The notes: generated from the sequence alone by a model not told the origin. A stretch of 64,000 nucleotides of DNA from Flavobacterium frigoris (GCF_900111075.1 NZ_FOFZ01000016.1:1-64000); one strand, 5' to 3'. Shown: positions 52,292 through 61,960, counted from the first letter of the stretch. A program made the numbers and translations.

Positions 52292-53293
52292 TTATTTTAC
52301 TGTCAATAGTATTAAATCTATTATTCTTGACGAATATCCTATTTCATTGTCATACCATCCCACTACTTTTACCATTTTATCAATCACAGATGTAAGTTGT
52401 GCATCAAATACACATGAATTGCTGTTTCCAATAATGTCTACTGAAACTATTGGATCTTCCGTATAATCTAAAATGCCTTTTAAATTATGTTGGGCAGCAA
52501 ATTTAAATGCTTCATTGATTTCATCTATTGTAACGGCGCGCTTTACATTGAATGTAATATCCGTTAACGATCCATCAGGAACGGGTACCCGAATACCGCA
52601 ACCCCCTATTTTGCCGTCTAATATAGGAAAAATTTTTGTTAATGCCTTAGCTGCTCCAGTTGTTGTAGGTACAATAGATTGGCTTGCCCCTCGTGCTCTG
52701 CGTAAATCTTTATGGGGTTGATCGTGCAGGCTTTGGTCTGTGGTATACGAGTGGATGGTAGTGATATAGGCTTGTTCGATGCCACATAGCTCGTCAATTA
52801 CCTTCATCATGGGTGCAGCATTATTCGTCGTGCAGCTAGCATTAGAAATAATAGTTTCTGTACCGTCCAGGATATCATCGTTTACACCTATAACAACAGT
52901 TTTTATGCTGTCGACTTCAGAAGGAGCGGATAGGATTACTTTCTTGGCTCCTGCGATTATATGCGCATTTAGTTCTTCAAAAGTTTTATATTTTCCAGTA
53001 GCCTCGATCACATAATCGATATCTAAGCTTTTCCAATCTAAATTTGAAATTTGTTTCTCATGAAAAAATAAAAAATAGTCTTCTTCTACAAGAATTCCTT
53101 TTTCATCTGCGCTTACTTTGTAAGGTAAAACGCCATGAATGCTGTCGTATTTTAATAAATGAGCCATGGTTTTAGTATCGGCAAGGTCATTTATGGCAAC
53201 AACTTCAATAGCAGGGTGGTTTAAAAGCAATCGAAATAGATTTCGACCAATTCTTCCAAAACCATTTATGGCAATTTTTGTTTTTTTATTCAT
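52292..53293 (-). CDS. gap: Glyceraldehyde-3-phosphate dehydrogenase, type I
   Basis: A 333-residue NAD-dependent glycolytic dehydrogenase. Rossmann 'NGFGRIGRNLFRLL', catalytic Cys154 in 'SNASCTTN', 'TIHSYTTDQSLHDQPHKDLRRARGA', and C-terminal 'WYDNEIGYSSRIIDLI'. The substitution 'SNASCTTNNAAPMMK' is a normal variant. Flanked on the same strand by lipA (34 bases upstream) and the hybrid kinase (25 bases downstream), so lipA-gap-kinase may form one transcript. Confidence 0.96.
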   Translation of the reverse strand: MNKKTKIAINGFGRIGRNLFRLLLNHPAIEVVAINDLADTKTMAHLLKYDSIHGVLPYKVSADEKGILVEEDYFLFFHEKQISNLDWKSLDIDYVIEATGKYKTFEELNAHIIAGAKKVILSAPSEVDSIKTVVIGVNDDILDGTETIISNASCTTNNAAPMMKVIDELCGIEQAYITTIHSYTTDQSLHDQPHKDLRRARGASQSIVPTTTGAAKALTKIFPILDGKIGGCGIRVPVPDGSLTDITFNVKRAVTIDEINEAFKFAAQHNLKGILDYTEDPIVSVDIIGNSNSCVFDAQLTSVIDKMVKVVGWYDNEIGYSSRIIDLILLTVK

Positions 53294-53327
53294 TTTAAAC
53301 TTTCATCTGTCCCTTCATAGGGTAGGC

Positions 53328-54197
53328 TTATAGAATATGCTTTTGTGCTTTGTAAGAGGAACGTACTAATGGGCCACTTTCTACATGACGGAATCCTAAT
53401 TCTAATCCGTATTTTTCATAGATGGCAAATTGATCCGGTGTGATAAATTCTTTAACTGGTAAGTGTTTTTTGCTGGGCTGCAAGTATTGGCCTATTGTCA
53501 CCACGTCTACATTAGCGTCACGAAGGTCTCTCATTGTCTGAAAGACTTCTTCTTCCTGTTCGCCAAGACCAAGCATAATCCCAGACTTTGTTCTCTTTAT
53601 TCCTTTTTCTTTCAAGTATCTTAAAACTTCTAAGCTTCGGTCATATTTCGCTTGAATACGCACTTCACGAGTCAGTCTGCGTACTGTTTCCACATTATGG
53701 GAAACTACTTCAGGATTAGCGTCGATAATGCGGTCTATATTTCTTTCGATACCTTGAAAATCAGGGATCAAAGTCTCTAGAGTAGTCGTTGGGTTCATTC
53801 TACGAATGGCTTTTACAGTTTCTATCCAAATAATAGAACCTCCATCTTTCAAATCATCTCTGTCAACACTGGTAATTACAGCATGCTTGATATTCATGAT
53901 TTTTATCGAACGTGCTACTTTTTCAGGCTCATCCCAATCTACCGTTTCTGGTCTACCGGTTTTTACACCACAGAAACCACATGAACGGGTACAGGTATTT
54001 CCTAAAATCATAAAAGTTGCAGTCCCTTCACCCCAGCATTCGCCCATGTTTGGACAGCTTCCTGATGCACAAATTGTATTCAAACTATATTTATCTACTA
54101 AGCCTCGAAGCTCAGTGTATTTTTGTCCTATCGGGAGTTTTACCTTCAACCATTTCGGTTTTTGAACAGGTAAAGTATTTTCTAAAACAGTTTCCAT
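53328..54197 (-). CDS. lipA: Lipoyl synthase
   Basis: A 289-residue radical-SAM enzyme that inserts two sulfurs into octanoyl groups on lipoyl proteins. The auxiliary-cluster cysteines ('[21 protein letters not shown]') and the radical-SAM CxxxCxxC ('[13 protein letters not shown]') are both present, with 'RDDLKDGG', 'NVETVRRL' and the C-terminal '[10 protein letters not shown]'. Complete length. First gene of the lipA-gap-kinase run. Confidence 0.97.
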   Translation of the reverse strand: METVLENTLPVQKPKWLKVKLPIGQKYTELRGLVDKYSLNTICASGSCPNMGECWGEGTATFMILGNTCTRSCGFCGVKTGRPETVDWDEPEKVARSIKIMNIKHAVITSVDRDDLKDGGSIIWIETVKAIRRMNPTTTLETLIPDFQGIERNIDRIIDANPEVVSHNVETVRRLTREVRIQAKYDRSLEVLRYLKEKGIKRTKSGIMLGLGEQEEEVFQTMRDLRDANVDVVTIGQYLQPSKKHLPVKEFITPDQFAIYEKYGLELGFRHVESGPLVRSSYKAQKHIL

Positions 54198-54302
54198 AAA
54201 TTAATTATAAGACTGCAAATATAAGGAATGTTGATTTAAAATAGGGTGTTTCGAGTGTGAAGCTTGAGGATGGTTTTTATATTGCTTGTTTGTACCATTT
54301 TT
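54198..54302. other. Short spacer before structured element
   Basis: Part of the gene-free stretch 54198-54531, most of which is taken by the structured element. No other feature is seen; a lipA promoter is presumably here but could not be singled out. Confidence 0.4.
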
Positions 54303-54448
54303 GGAGCTATTCCCAGCTATTTATTGCAATCTTGCCTTTTAAAAAGGGTTTTTCTAAATCAAAATAAAGGAGCTTCTTTCAGGCGCTCTTTTTTTTGAAG
54401 AAAAACACCTTTTCAAAAGGCAAGGATTTTCATTGCTATCTGGGCTAG
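54303..54448 (-). repeat. Structured intergenic element, copy B
   Basis: On the minus strand it opens CTAGCCCAGATAGCAATG, AAAATCCTTGCCTTTTG and closes with AAAAGGCAAGATTGCAATAAATAGCTGGGAA; the arms CTTGCCTTTT / AAAAGGCAAG pair over ten bases and CCCAG/CTGGG pair at the base. The ~60-base inner loop (with its own GAGCGCC...GGAGC-like hairpin) differs entirely from copy A at 16638-16739. The shared end motifs with exchanged base pairs (CCCG/CGGG versus CCCAG/CTGGG) indicate a conserved structure. Confidence 0.65.
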
Positions 54449-54492
54449 AATTAGAGAGACTTATTTGTGTTTTGTTCTAATTATGACATAAA

Positions 54493-54524
54493 AAAAAGCA
54501 GAACCTTTCGATTCTGCTTTTTTG
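54493..54524. terminator. Terminator after tonB
   Basis: A 12-bp stem AAAAAAGCAGAA/TTCTGCTTTTTT (54493-54504 with 54513-54524), flanked by A and T runs, a few bases from the tonB stop (minus strand). Confidence 0.9.
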
Positions 54525-54531
54525 TCTACTC

Positions 54532-55359
54532 TTACTTCGTCTGAACGATAATAGGAAGATTGTACGCGGTTCGTACTGCTTTTGATCCTATCAGACCGGG
54601 AGCCCATTTTGTTCTCAAAGATTTCAGCACTCGAATTGCTTCTGCTCCCAATCCATAACCAGGATCATTTTTTACTTGAATATCAGTCATGCTTCCGTCT
54701 TTTTCGACCACAAAAGAAACGTAAATTCTAATATTTCTCTCCCCGTTTATTTCAGGGGTTTCAAAACTTCTCCCTACGTAGGTGTAGAATTTAGCAATTC
54801 CCCCAGGAAACTCAGGAAGTTTGTCTAATACCGCACTGGTCACAACCGTATTCCCGTAATCAGCAATTGCAGGAATAGTATTCGCTGTTCCTGGCGATGC
54901 AACAGGATTAGTGCCAGTAATTGCAATTCCATCCTGACTATTACTTATGGGAGTTGTGTTTTCAATGTTTTTCGCAATAGCTACGGTCGCTAGGGAAGAC
55001 TGTACAATTATCGGATTTTTAAACTGTTGTTTTTCAACGAGCACCGCAGGTTTTTGTTGGATTACCTTCGGGAGAGCGGGTTGTTCAATTTTTTTTACTT
55101 GATTGGGAAAAATTTTTGTTACCTGAATTATTTGATCAATAGTATCAGGAATAAGCTCAGGCAGCGCTTTTTCAGGACTTAATAGACCTACAATGGTTGG
55201 AATACTTACCAAGGAAGCACATAATAAGATACCCATAAAAAGTGCTGTAAAGGAAGTTTTGGCACTTTCCTGACGCAATTGATATGCCCCGTATTCTTTG
55301 TTTTTGTTTTCGAAAACTAGATTAATCCAGCTGGTTTCGTAAAGACTTAGTTTTGACAT
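54532..55359 (-). CDS. tonB: TonB-family energy transducer
   Basis: A 275-residue TonB protein. N-terminus 'MSKLSLYETSWINLVFENKNKEYGAYQLRQ' is the flavobacterial TonB form, then a membrane anchor (~34-60), a Pro/Lys-rich spacer ('EQPALPKVIQQKP'), and the C-terminal TonB-C domain ('RNIRIYVSFVVEKDGSMTDIQV', 'EAIRVLKSL'). It couples proton motive force to outer-membrane receptors such as those at 7450-9567 and 25021-27435. No exbB/exbD adjacent. Confidence 0.93.
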   Translation of the reverse strand: MSKLSLYETSWINLVFENKNKEYGAYQLRQESAKTSFTALFMGILLCASLVSIPTIVGLLSPEKALPELIPDTIDQIIQVTKIFPNQVKKIEQPALPKVIQQKPAVLVEKQQFKNPIIVQSSLATVAIAKNIENTTPISNSQDGIAITGTNPVASPGTANTIPAIADYGNTVVTSAVLDKLPEFPGGIAKFYTYVGRSFETPEINGERNIRIYVSFVVEKDGSMTDIQVKNDPGYGLGAEAIRVLKSLRTKWAPGLIGSKAVRTAYNLPIIVQTK

Positions 55360-55532
55360 AATTAATTGGATTTAATGGTTAGGTATCAGTTAAATCATAA
55401 GCATGTGCTATTTTAAGTAGTAACGCAAATAACAAGAATTTTAGTATGTGGATTAGAGGTTATTTTTATGAAATAATAAGAAGAATAAAAAAGAATAGGG
55501 TAGGAGAGCTGTTTTGGCCAATTGAATGCTAA

Positions 55533-56084
55533 TTATCGTTTATCACGAATAATTTCGGCCAATAATTTTTTTGCGCGAAGTAGCTTAATTTTCACGTTGC
55601 TTAACGGTTCGTCAATTTTATTGGCAATTTCCTGATAGCTCATTTCTTGGAAATAGCGCAATTGGATTACTTCTTGGTAATGAGGTTTCAGCTCTTTTAT
55701 ATATTGTAAGAGTTGAGAAAGATTTTGTTCTGTTATCAGTTCGTCTTCCTTAGAAGGTGTAGTGTCAGCAATATTATAGGCCTTTCTATCTTCTTGGTCT
55801 GTGATTTCAACAAAAAGACTGGATTTTTTTTTGCGTAGTAGATCGATATGAACGTTTTTGGCAATACTAATTAGCCAGGTGTTAAATTGAAATTCAGGAT
55901 TATAAGTTGCAATTTTATCAAAAGCTTTTGAAAACGTTTCTATAGTGATATCCTCAGCATTGGTCTCGTTTTCGGTACGCTTTAACATGAAGCCATACAC
56001 TTCATTCCAGTAATAATTCAATAGAAAGGTGAAGGCCGCTTGATCGCCTTGTTTTGCTTTTTCGATTTGATTATTTATTTCCAA
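55533..56084 (-). CDS. ECF-type RNA polymerase sigma factor (sigma-70 family)
   Basis: A 183-residue sigma factor. Region 2 ('NAEDITIETFSKAFDKIATYNPEFQFNTWLISIAKN') and region 4 ('EVIQLRYFQEMSYQEIANKIDEPLSNVKIKLLRAKKLL') are clear; no regions 1 or 3. No anti-sigma gene is adjacent. The start overlaps the end of a glycosyltransferase gene by 10 bases, so both should be on one transcript; the functional link is not evident. Confidence 0.93.
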   Translation of the reverse strand: MEINNQIEKAKQGDQAAFTFLLNYYWNEVYGFMLKRTENETNAEDITIETFSKAFDKIATYNPEFQFNTWLISIAKNVHIDLLRKKKSSLFVEITDQEDRKAYNIADTTPSKEDELITEQNLSQLLQYIKELKPHYQEVIQLRYFQEMSYQEIANKIDEPLSNVKIKLLRAKKLLAEIIRDKR

Positions 56085-57181
56085 TGTACTGGTTTTGAGA
56101 AAGTATTCATTATAAAGATATTGATTTGTGTGAATATAAGAACTAATTCAACAATAGGAAACCAATATTTCAAATCATTTTCCTTTAATTTACCTGCTGA
56201 AAAACCAATTACAATCCAAGCAGACAAATATCTAACAACAATTAAACTCAATACTAAGATCCATTGATATTGAAAAGATAACAAGATAATAGGGAGTAAA
56301 ATAAATAATAACTGGGAACAATAGAAAAGTCCTAATTGTAATTTATCTAATGTATTATAATGGTTTGCCGTAGCAACATGTCTTCTTTTTTGAGTAATCC
56401 AATCGCTATATTTGGTTTTCGGTTTAGAATACGTGAAACTTTCTGGAGTGTAAGCAATAGCAGTATTTCTAGCTGTTGCCGCTTCATTTATAAACAAATC
56501 ATCATCACCAGATCTCACCTGAATGTGATTAATAAATCCATTTACATTAAAAAACTCTTCTTTTTTATAGGCAAGATTTCTTCCTACTCCCATGTAGGGT
56601 TTGCCAATTTTTGCCCAAGAGAAATACTGTATTGCAGTAAGTAAAGTCTCAAAACGAATTAATTTGTTGAGAAAAGAGTTGGCGATTTTTTCGTATCCTC
56701 CATATCCTAATACAATCGTTTTTTGCACAGTAAACGGGGAAATCATCGCACTAATCCAATCTTTTGAAGTGGGATAGCAATCTGCATCTGTAAACAATAA
56801 ATACTCGTTTTTGGCGGCTTTTATTCCTAAGGTTAACGCATATTTTTTATTTCCCCAAAAGGCTTCGTTATTTTGAACTTTTACCAATCTAATATTTGGG
56901 TATTGTTTTTCAAAGTCTTCAAAAATATCCAAAGTACCATCACTTGAAGCGTCATCGATCAAGACAATTTCAAAATCGGGATAGTTTTGTTCAACAAGTA
57001 GCGGAATAAAATTCGCCACATTTTCCTCTTCGTTTTTGGCGCAAACAATAACAGATACTGAAAGGTGTTTGGGTGTTGTTGTTTGTGCTTTTGCAAAAGA
57101 AAATCTACCGAAAACGCCTAAATAATATAAAAGTTGAATAGCAACGACAACAATAAAAAAGTAAAGAATTATTATAAGCAT
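56075..57181 (-). CDS. Family 2 glycosyltransferase (membrane-anchored)
   Basis: A 368-residue glycosyltransferase. An N-terminal helix (~2-22), a GT-A domain with 'VSVIVCAKNEEENVANFIPLL', 'EIVLIDDASSDGTLDI', 'LFTDADCYPTSKDWI' (metal-binding DAD), 'VRSGDDDLFINEAATA' (acceptor loop) and 'SKPKTKYSDWITQKRRHVA' (Q-x-R-R-like motif), and C-terminal membrane helices (~285-350). Likely adds sugar to a surface polysaccharide or lipid. Upstream gene of the sigma factor. Confidence 0.9.
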   Translation of the reverse strand: MLIIILYFFIVVVAIQLLYYLGVFGRFSFAKAQTTTPKHLSVSVIVCAKNEEENVANFIPLLVEQNYPDFEIVLIDDASSDGTLDIFEDFEKQYPNIRLVKVQNNEAFWGNKKYALTLGIKAAKNEYLLFTDADCYPTSKDWISAMISPFTVQKTIVLGYGGYEKIANSFLNKLIRFETLLTAIQYFSWAKIGKPYMGVGRNLAYKKEEFFNVNGFINHIQVRSGDDDLFINEAATARNTAIAYTPESFTYSKPKTKYSDWITQKRRHVATANHYNTLDKLQLGLFYCSQLLFILLPIILLSFQYQWILVLSLIVVRYLSAWIVIGFSAGKLKENDLKYWFPIVELVLIFTQINIFIMNTFSKPVHWK

Positions 57182-57267
57182 CTGAGTTTTATGAGTTATT
57201 AAATCGAGCGCAAAGGTATGAATAGAATTGTGAATTGTAAATGATTAATTATTGAATTTTTAAAAAA

Positions 57268-57882
57268 TTATCGAGGACATTTTTTCATCTCATTTGCGAG
57301 CGCAACTGATTGATTGTCTTTGGTTTTTTCTAATTCTGAGATGATATTTTCATGGTTTTTGTCATCTCGATTTTGAGACAACTTTTTTGTCGCTTGAATT
57401 TCCATAATTTCAATTTCAAAAGCGACAATTCCACGTGTTTGCATCATGGTTTTTTCGGATAATTCTTCCACTCGAACTGGATTTTAAGATGCTATTTCAT
57501 ATTTATCCACTAATTTTTTTAGTGATGCTATAACGGCTTCCCCTTCGATGATTTTAATTTTTCCATAGACATGTACTGCAATATAATTCCAAGTAGGTAC
57601 ATTTTCGTGATCGTACCATGAAGAAGAAATATAGGAATGTGGCCCAGAGAAAATGGCCAATATTTCATCGTTCTCAGAGAAAGCTTTCCATTGTGGATTT
57701 TCTCTCGAGAGATGTCCTTGCAAAATCAGATTTCCTTTTATGTTGGTGTCTAGTTCCAGCGGGATGTGGGTTGCCGTTAACCTGCCTTCCGTTTGATTGA
57801 TAAGGATACCAAAACTATTTTCCCGTAGAAAAGCATGAATGTCTTCTTGATTTTCGTTTTTGTAAATATCAGGAATGAACAT
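57268..57882 (-). pseudogene. PaiB-type FMN-binding regulator broken by one stop codon
   Basis: Two halves of a PaiB (FMN-binding negative transcriptional regulator) protein lie in the same frame. The first 132 codons ('MFIPDIYKNENQEDIHAFLRE', 'LTATHIPLEL', 'QGHLSRENPQWKAF', 'SSWYDHENVPTWNYIAVHVYGK') end in TAA at 57484-57486, and translation continues in frame ('NPVRVEELSEKTMM', 'RGIVAFEIEI', 'KLSQNRDDKNHENII') to 57268. Together they make 204 codons, the normal length. A GAA to TAA change at the usual Glu would explain the break. No frameshift, so decay appears recent. Confidence 0.85.
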
Positions 57883-57972
57883 GTGATTTTTGAATTTAGA
57901 TTAACGATTTTAGAATTTGGTCACTAAATCGAATTCCTCAGCATTGGAATTTGGAATTTTAGTATTGAAATT

Positions 57973-58986
57973 TTAGATTATATTCACTTCGGCTTCAATA
58001 TGAATGCCAAAAGTAGTAAAGATCGTTTCTTGTATGTTTTTTGAAATAGTTAGGATTTCTTGTCCTGTAGCGTTTCCGTAGTTCACTAAAACCAGCGCTT
58101 GATTTTTATGGATTCCTGCTTCTCCAAATCGTTTTCCCTTAAAGCCAGCCTGTTCTATCAACCATCCTGCAGGTACTTTTACTTCGGTTTCTGAAACATC
58201 GTAGTATTTCATTTCAGGAAATTGTTGATGTATTTTTTCGAAATCAATTTTTAAAAGGATAGGATTCTTAAAAAAACTACCGCTGTTTCCCAGTTCTTTT
58301 GGGTCTGGTAATTTACTTTGTCGAATCGCTATAACAGCATTGCTTATTTCCTCTAAACTAGGATTAAGAATGTTGTTTTTGGCTAATTCATTTGTAATAT
58401 CACCATAGGATGTATTGATATTATGGTTTCGTTTTGTTAATTTAAAAACCACTGTTGTAATTATGTATTGGTCTTTTACTTCGTTTTTAAAGATACTTTC
58501 GCGGTACCCAAAATGACACTCTTCTTTTGTGAATGTTTTTAAATCTAGATTTGCAACGGTTACCGCTTCGCAAGACACAAAAGTATCTTTGACCTCGGTT
58601 CCATATGCACCGATATTTTGTACTGGAGTAGTTCCTACATTACCCGGAATCAGCGACATGTTTTCTAGTCCGCCAAAATTTTGGCCAATAGTCCATAATA
58701 CGAATTCGTGCCAGTTTTCACCGGCTTGGCTTTCGACCCAAACAAAATCTTCATTTTCACTAATAATTCTTTTCCCTTTTAGGTCAATATGGATTACTAA
58801 AGCGTCTATATCTTTGGTTAAAAGCATGTTGCTGCCACCACCAAGGATGAATTTATTCTCGGATCTGTTTTGCTCTAAAATAGCAGTCAATTCGGCGATA
58901 GTATGCACGGCTACAAATTGTTTTGCTTTGGCTTCAATGCCAAAAGTATTGTAGTATTTTAGAGAAAAATTAGTTTGTATTTCCAT
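57973..58986 (-). CDS. murB: UDP-N-acetylenolpyruvoylglucosamine reductase
   Basis: A 337-residue flavoprotein of peptidoglycan synthesis, reducing UDP-GlcNAc-enolpyruvate to UDP-MurNAc with NADPH. Type I MurB layout: FAD-binding 'KFILGGGSNML' and 'GLENMSLIPGNVGTTPVQNIGAYG', the catalytic Ser in 'GNSGSFFKNP', 'PAGWLIEQAGFKGKR', and final Glu region near 'FGIHIEAEVN'. Complete length. ~90 bases downstream of the broken paiB gene on the same strand. Confidence 0.96.
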   Translation of the reverse strand: MEIQTNFSLKYYNTFGIEAKAKQFVAVHTIAELTAILEQNRSENKFILGGGSNMLLTKDIDALVIHIDLKGKRIISENEDFVWVESQAGENWHEFVLWTIGQNFGGLENMSLIPGNVGTTPVQNIGAYGTEVKDTFVSCEAVTVANLDLKTFTKEECHFGYRESIFKNEVKDQYIITTVVFKLTKRNHNINTSYGDITNELAKNNILNPSLEEISNAVIAIRQSKLPDPKELGNSGSFFKNPILLKIDFEKIHQQFPEMKYYDVSETEVKVPAGWLIEQAGFKGKRFGEAGIHKNQALVLVNYGNATGQEILTISKNIQETIFTTFGIHIEAEVNII

Positions 58987-59033
58987 GAAAGAAAGTGCTT
59001 TTTATGAATTATTTCTGGGCTCAAAAGTAAGAA

Positions 59034-60881
59034 TTAAAATTTATTTGCATAGCTTTTCATCCAGATATGCATCATAAATAAAGGCATAATGTAAGGAATC
59101 ATTCTAATATCTCCTTTTTCTAAATTCTGGATAAGTTGTTTGATGTTTATATTTTCGAAATAAGGCATTCGAAAAAGATCACTTTTCGAAAAAGAGTGTA
59201 ATTCGTCTTTGAAAGCGGGACTTTTTATTAAATAATTACCCCATGGAGCGCTTAATCCTACCTTTTTAAACTTTAGAATTTCTTCGGGGAGGCGGTCTTC
59301 CATTGCTTTTTTTAGAATAAATTTCCCTTTTTTTCCGGTAAACATCCATTTATCATCAAGAGATCCTAAACCAATTATTAATCTTTGGTCTAAAAAAGGT
59401 TCGCGGCATTCTATTGACGCACCCATGGTGACACGATCATTCCGGTCTAGGAGTGAGCGTAAATAGGTTTGCTGATCAAAATAAAGTGCTTGTCTTCTTA
59501 AGTTGTCCGGATACAATGATTTAGCCTCTTTATATATTTCTCTTCTATATTCATTTTTTGGTGTATCATGAATTCCGAAAGTTTTTGAAATATCTCCAGG
59601 ATAAATATTGGAACCATTATAGAACATCAAATCAGATTTTTTACTGATTTGCGCGTATCGAATTAATTTTTCATACCGTGGATTTTTTTCAAAAAGATCC
59701 AAATTTCCCATTGTCCCAATTGATTTTAATAGCGCTGGGTATTGTAATGTTTTGTATCTAACATAACCACCCATCAATTCATCAGCACCTTCGCCAGACA
59801 GCAAGACTTTTACCAGAGGTTTTGCCAGTTTGGAGATAGCCAATAGATGTGGTTCGCTTAAATGCATTATGGGCTCATCTTGAAGATAAGTGGACTGTAT
59901 TAGATTGTCATAGAGATCTTTACCCTCGAGTTGCATAGTGTGAAAGTCATAACCTAATTTTTCAGCCATCTTTTTAGCCAAGTACGATTCGTTATGTTCT
60001 TCCTCCTTGAAACCAATATTGAAGGTTTGTATGTTTTTATAATTTTGGTGGTTTAAAGAAGCGAGAATTGAGGAAGAGTCGAGGCCTCCACTAAGTAAAA
60101 CGCCCGCAGGCACGTCACTTACCATTCTTAACTTTACTGAGTCATCAAAAGTTTCTCTAAACCATTCAACCGGATTTTTAATTTCAGGTTGGTTTTGTAT
60201 TTCCTTTTTTAAATCCCACCATTTTTTAACAGTGATTTTTCCTCCTTCATGAATGGTCATACTATGTCCGGGAAGGACTTTGTTGACGTTTTGATATAAA
60301 GTATTTTGCCCAGCTACAAAGCGGTTAAAAATATATTCTTCTAGTCCGTCCTGCGCTATTTTAAGAGGAACTCCAGCTGTAAAAAGGGCTTTTTGTTCAG
60401 AGGCAAAATAGAAGGTTTCATTATAAAAAGAATAATATAAGGGTTTAACACCCATTCTATCGCGCACTAAAACAAGCTTCTTTTCTAATTTATCCCAAAT
60501 GGCAAATGCAAACATTCCGTTGAGACGAGAAAGCATTTTTAAGCCATAGAGCTCATAAAGCTTCAGTAAGACTTCAGTGTCAGAGCTGGTATTGATATCA
60601 AATCCGTTACTTTTTAGTTCAGGATAAAAATCCTTGAAGTTGTAAATTGCACCATTGTACACCATTACATATCTTTCATTATCTGAAAGAAAGGGTTGAT
60701 GACCAGCCGCTGAAACATCAAGAATTGAAAGTCTTCTATGGCCGAAACCAATATTGTTTTCAATAAAAACGCCGGAATCATCAGGACCGCGATGTTCTAG
60801 TGAATCGCGCATCTTTGCCAAGATTCGACTATCCACTTTTTTTTGTGATTGTATATGTAAGATTCCATTAATTCCACACAT
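59034..60881 (-). CDS. asnB: Asparagine synthase (glutamine-hydrolysing)
   Basis: A 615-residue enzyme with an N-terminal class II glutamine amidotransferase (Cys2 nucleophile, 'MCGINGILHIQ', 'LEHRGPDDSG', 'HRRLSILD') and a C-terminal synthetase domain with the PP-loop 'SGGLDSSSILA' (about residue 262). Members serve asparagine synthesis or amidation of surface polysaccharides. The glycosyltransferase gene ends 2 bases before its start, which favours a polysaccharide role (inference). Last gene of the DUF2461 - GT - asnB operon. Confidence 0.92.
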   Translation of the reverse strand: MCGINGILHIQSQKKVDSRILAKMRDSLEHRGPDDSGVFIENNIGFGHRRLSILDVSAAGHQPFLSDNERYVMVYNGAIYNFKDFYPELKSNGFDINTSSDTEVLLKLYELYGLKMLSRLNGMFAFAIWDKLEKKLVLVRDRMGVKPLYYSFYNETFYFASEQKALFTAGVPLKIAQDGLEEYIFNRFVAGQNTLYQNVNKVLPGHSMTIHEGGKITVKKWWDLKKEIQNQPEIKNPVEWFRETFDDSVKLRMVSDVPAGVLLSGGLDSSSILASLNHQNYKNIQTFNIGFKEEEHNESYLAKKMAEKLGYDFHTMQLEGKDLYDNLIQSTYLQDEPIMHLSEPHLLAISKLAKPLVKVLLSGEGADELMGGYVRYKTLQYPALLKSIGTMGNLDLFEKNPRYEKLIRYAQISKKSDLMFYNGSNIYPGDISKTFGIHDTPKNEYRREIYKEAKSLYPDNLRRQALYFDQQTYLRSLLDRNDRVTMGASIECREPFLDQRLIIGLGSLDDKWMFTGKKGKFILKKAMEDRLPEEILKFKKVGLSAPWGNYLIKSPAFKDELHSFSKSDLFRMPYFENINIKQLIQNLEKGDIRMIPYIMPLFMMHIWMKSYANKF

Positions 60882-60883
60882 TG

Positions 60884-61951
60884 CTAATCTGTTTTAGTAG
60901 TGTTGATTAATTCGTGGTATTTGTTGGCAATTATTTTCATGTTAATTTTGTAATCGGCATTATCTTCGATAAATTTTCGGTTGCTCAAAGCAGATTCTTT
61001 TCTATAGGCATTGTTCTCAAAAGCCCACAGTATTTCTTCAGCAAGCATATTTGAATCATCTACGGTAATTAACTGTCCGTTTTTGCGATGGGTAATCCAA
61101 CTTTGATTGCCGGGTATATTGGAAACAATAGGATAACAATTACAGGCCATTGCTTCAAATAATGATGCTGAGACGCCTTCGGTTGTTGGCATGCTGATAT
61201 AGAAATTAGACTGCTGTAATAATTTCGGTAATTCCGTATTTTGAATTCTTCCTGTAAAAAAAACCTTCTTTTCAATGTTTAATTTTTTCGCTAGGTCTTT
61301 TAAGTTAGAAAGCTGTGTCCCGTCGCCTACCACAGTCAGGGCGAAGTCTATTCCTTTTTTGTTTAAAAGGCCAAAAGATCTTAAAATAACATCATGGCGG
61401 TATTCAGGGAATAGAGAACGGGTTACAATCGCACTGATTTTTTTAGGATTTGCAGTGTTTTTATTATCAAATTTCACTAAGTCAATCCCTTTGGGTAGCA
61501 CTAATACTTTGTTTATATCTACATTGGCTTTAGCCATAGAAATAGTCATGACCGGCCCCCAAGCATGAATTAGAGTTGCTTTTTTGAAGGCGTAATTTTG
61601 AATTATTATTTTGAGCGGCAATAAAATAGAATCTTTTGGCCATAAATCAGTTATGCCTTGTTGTGCGATAACTACTGGTTTTATTCCAGATAAAGCAGCA
61701 AGAAAGCCGTAGCTCGTTGTTCTTTCGGCAATAACCATGTCTGGTTGCTGCAGCTTTATGATCTTGTTAATTTTAAACCAGGCAAAATTAAATTCGCAAA
61801 GCCGTTTTGTTCTGTTGAAAAAAGTATCACTTGGTGTTTTTAACTCCCAACTGATTATTTCAAAATCGCCAAATTCCTTTAGCCCATTGGTCCAAGTTAG
61901 AGCATCAGCTCTATAGGATTCACCAAGAAAAAGTATTTTTCTTTTTTTCAT
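60884..61951 (-). CDS. Family 4 glycosyltransferase
   Basis: A 355-residue GT-B glycosyltransferase. It has an N-terminal Rossmann-like half (~1-170) and a C-terminal GT4 half with 'FALTVVGDGTQLSNLKDLAKKLN', 'VFFTGRIQNTELPKLL', 'FYISMPTTEGVSASLFEAMACNCYPIVS' (E-x7-E donor motif). Probably builds a surface or exported sugar chain. It is 9 bases downstream of the DUF2461 gene and 2 bases upstream of asnB, so it is the middle gene of a tight operon. Confidence 0.9.
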   Translation of the reverse strand: MKKRKILFLGESYRADALTWTNGLKEFGDFEIISWELKTPSDTFFNRTKRLCEFNFAWFKINKIIKLQQPDMVIAERTTSYGFLAALSGIKPVVIAQQGITDLWPKDSILLPLKIIIQNYAFKKATLIHAWGPVMTISMAKANVDINKVLVLPKGIDLVKFDNKNTANPKKISAIVTRSLFPEYRHDVILRSFGLLNKKGIDFALTVVGDGTQLSNLKDLAKKLNIEKKVFFTGRIQNTELPKLLQQSNFYISMPTTEGVSASLFEAMACNCYPIVSNIPGNQSWITHRKNGQLITVDDSNMLAEEILWAFENNAYRKESALSNRKFIEDNADYKINMKIIANKYHELINTTKTD

Positions 61952-61960
61952 CGAAACAAA

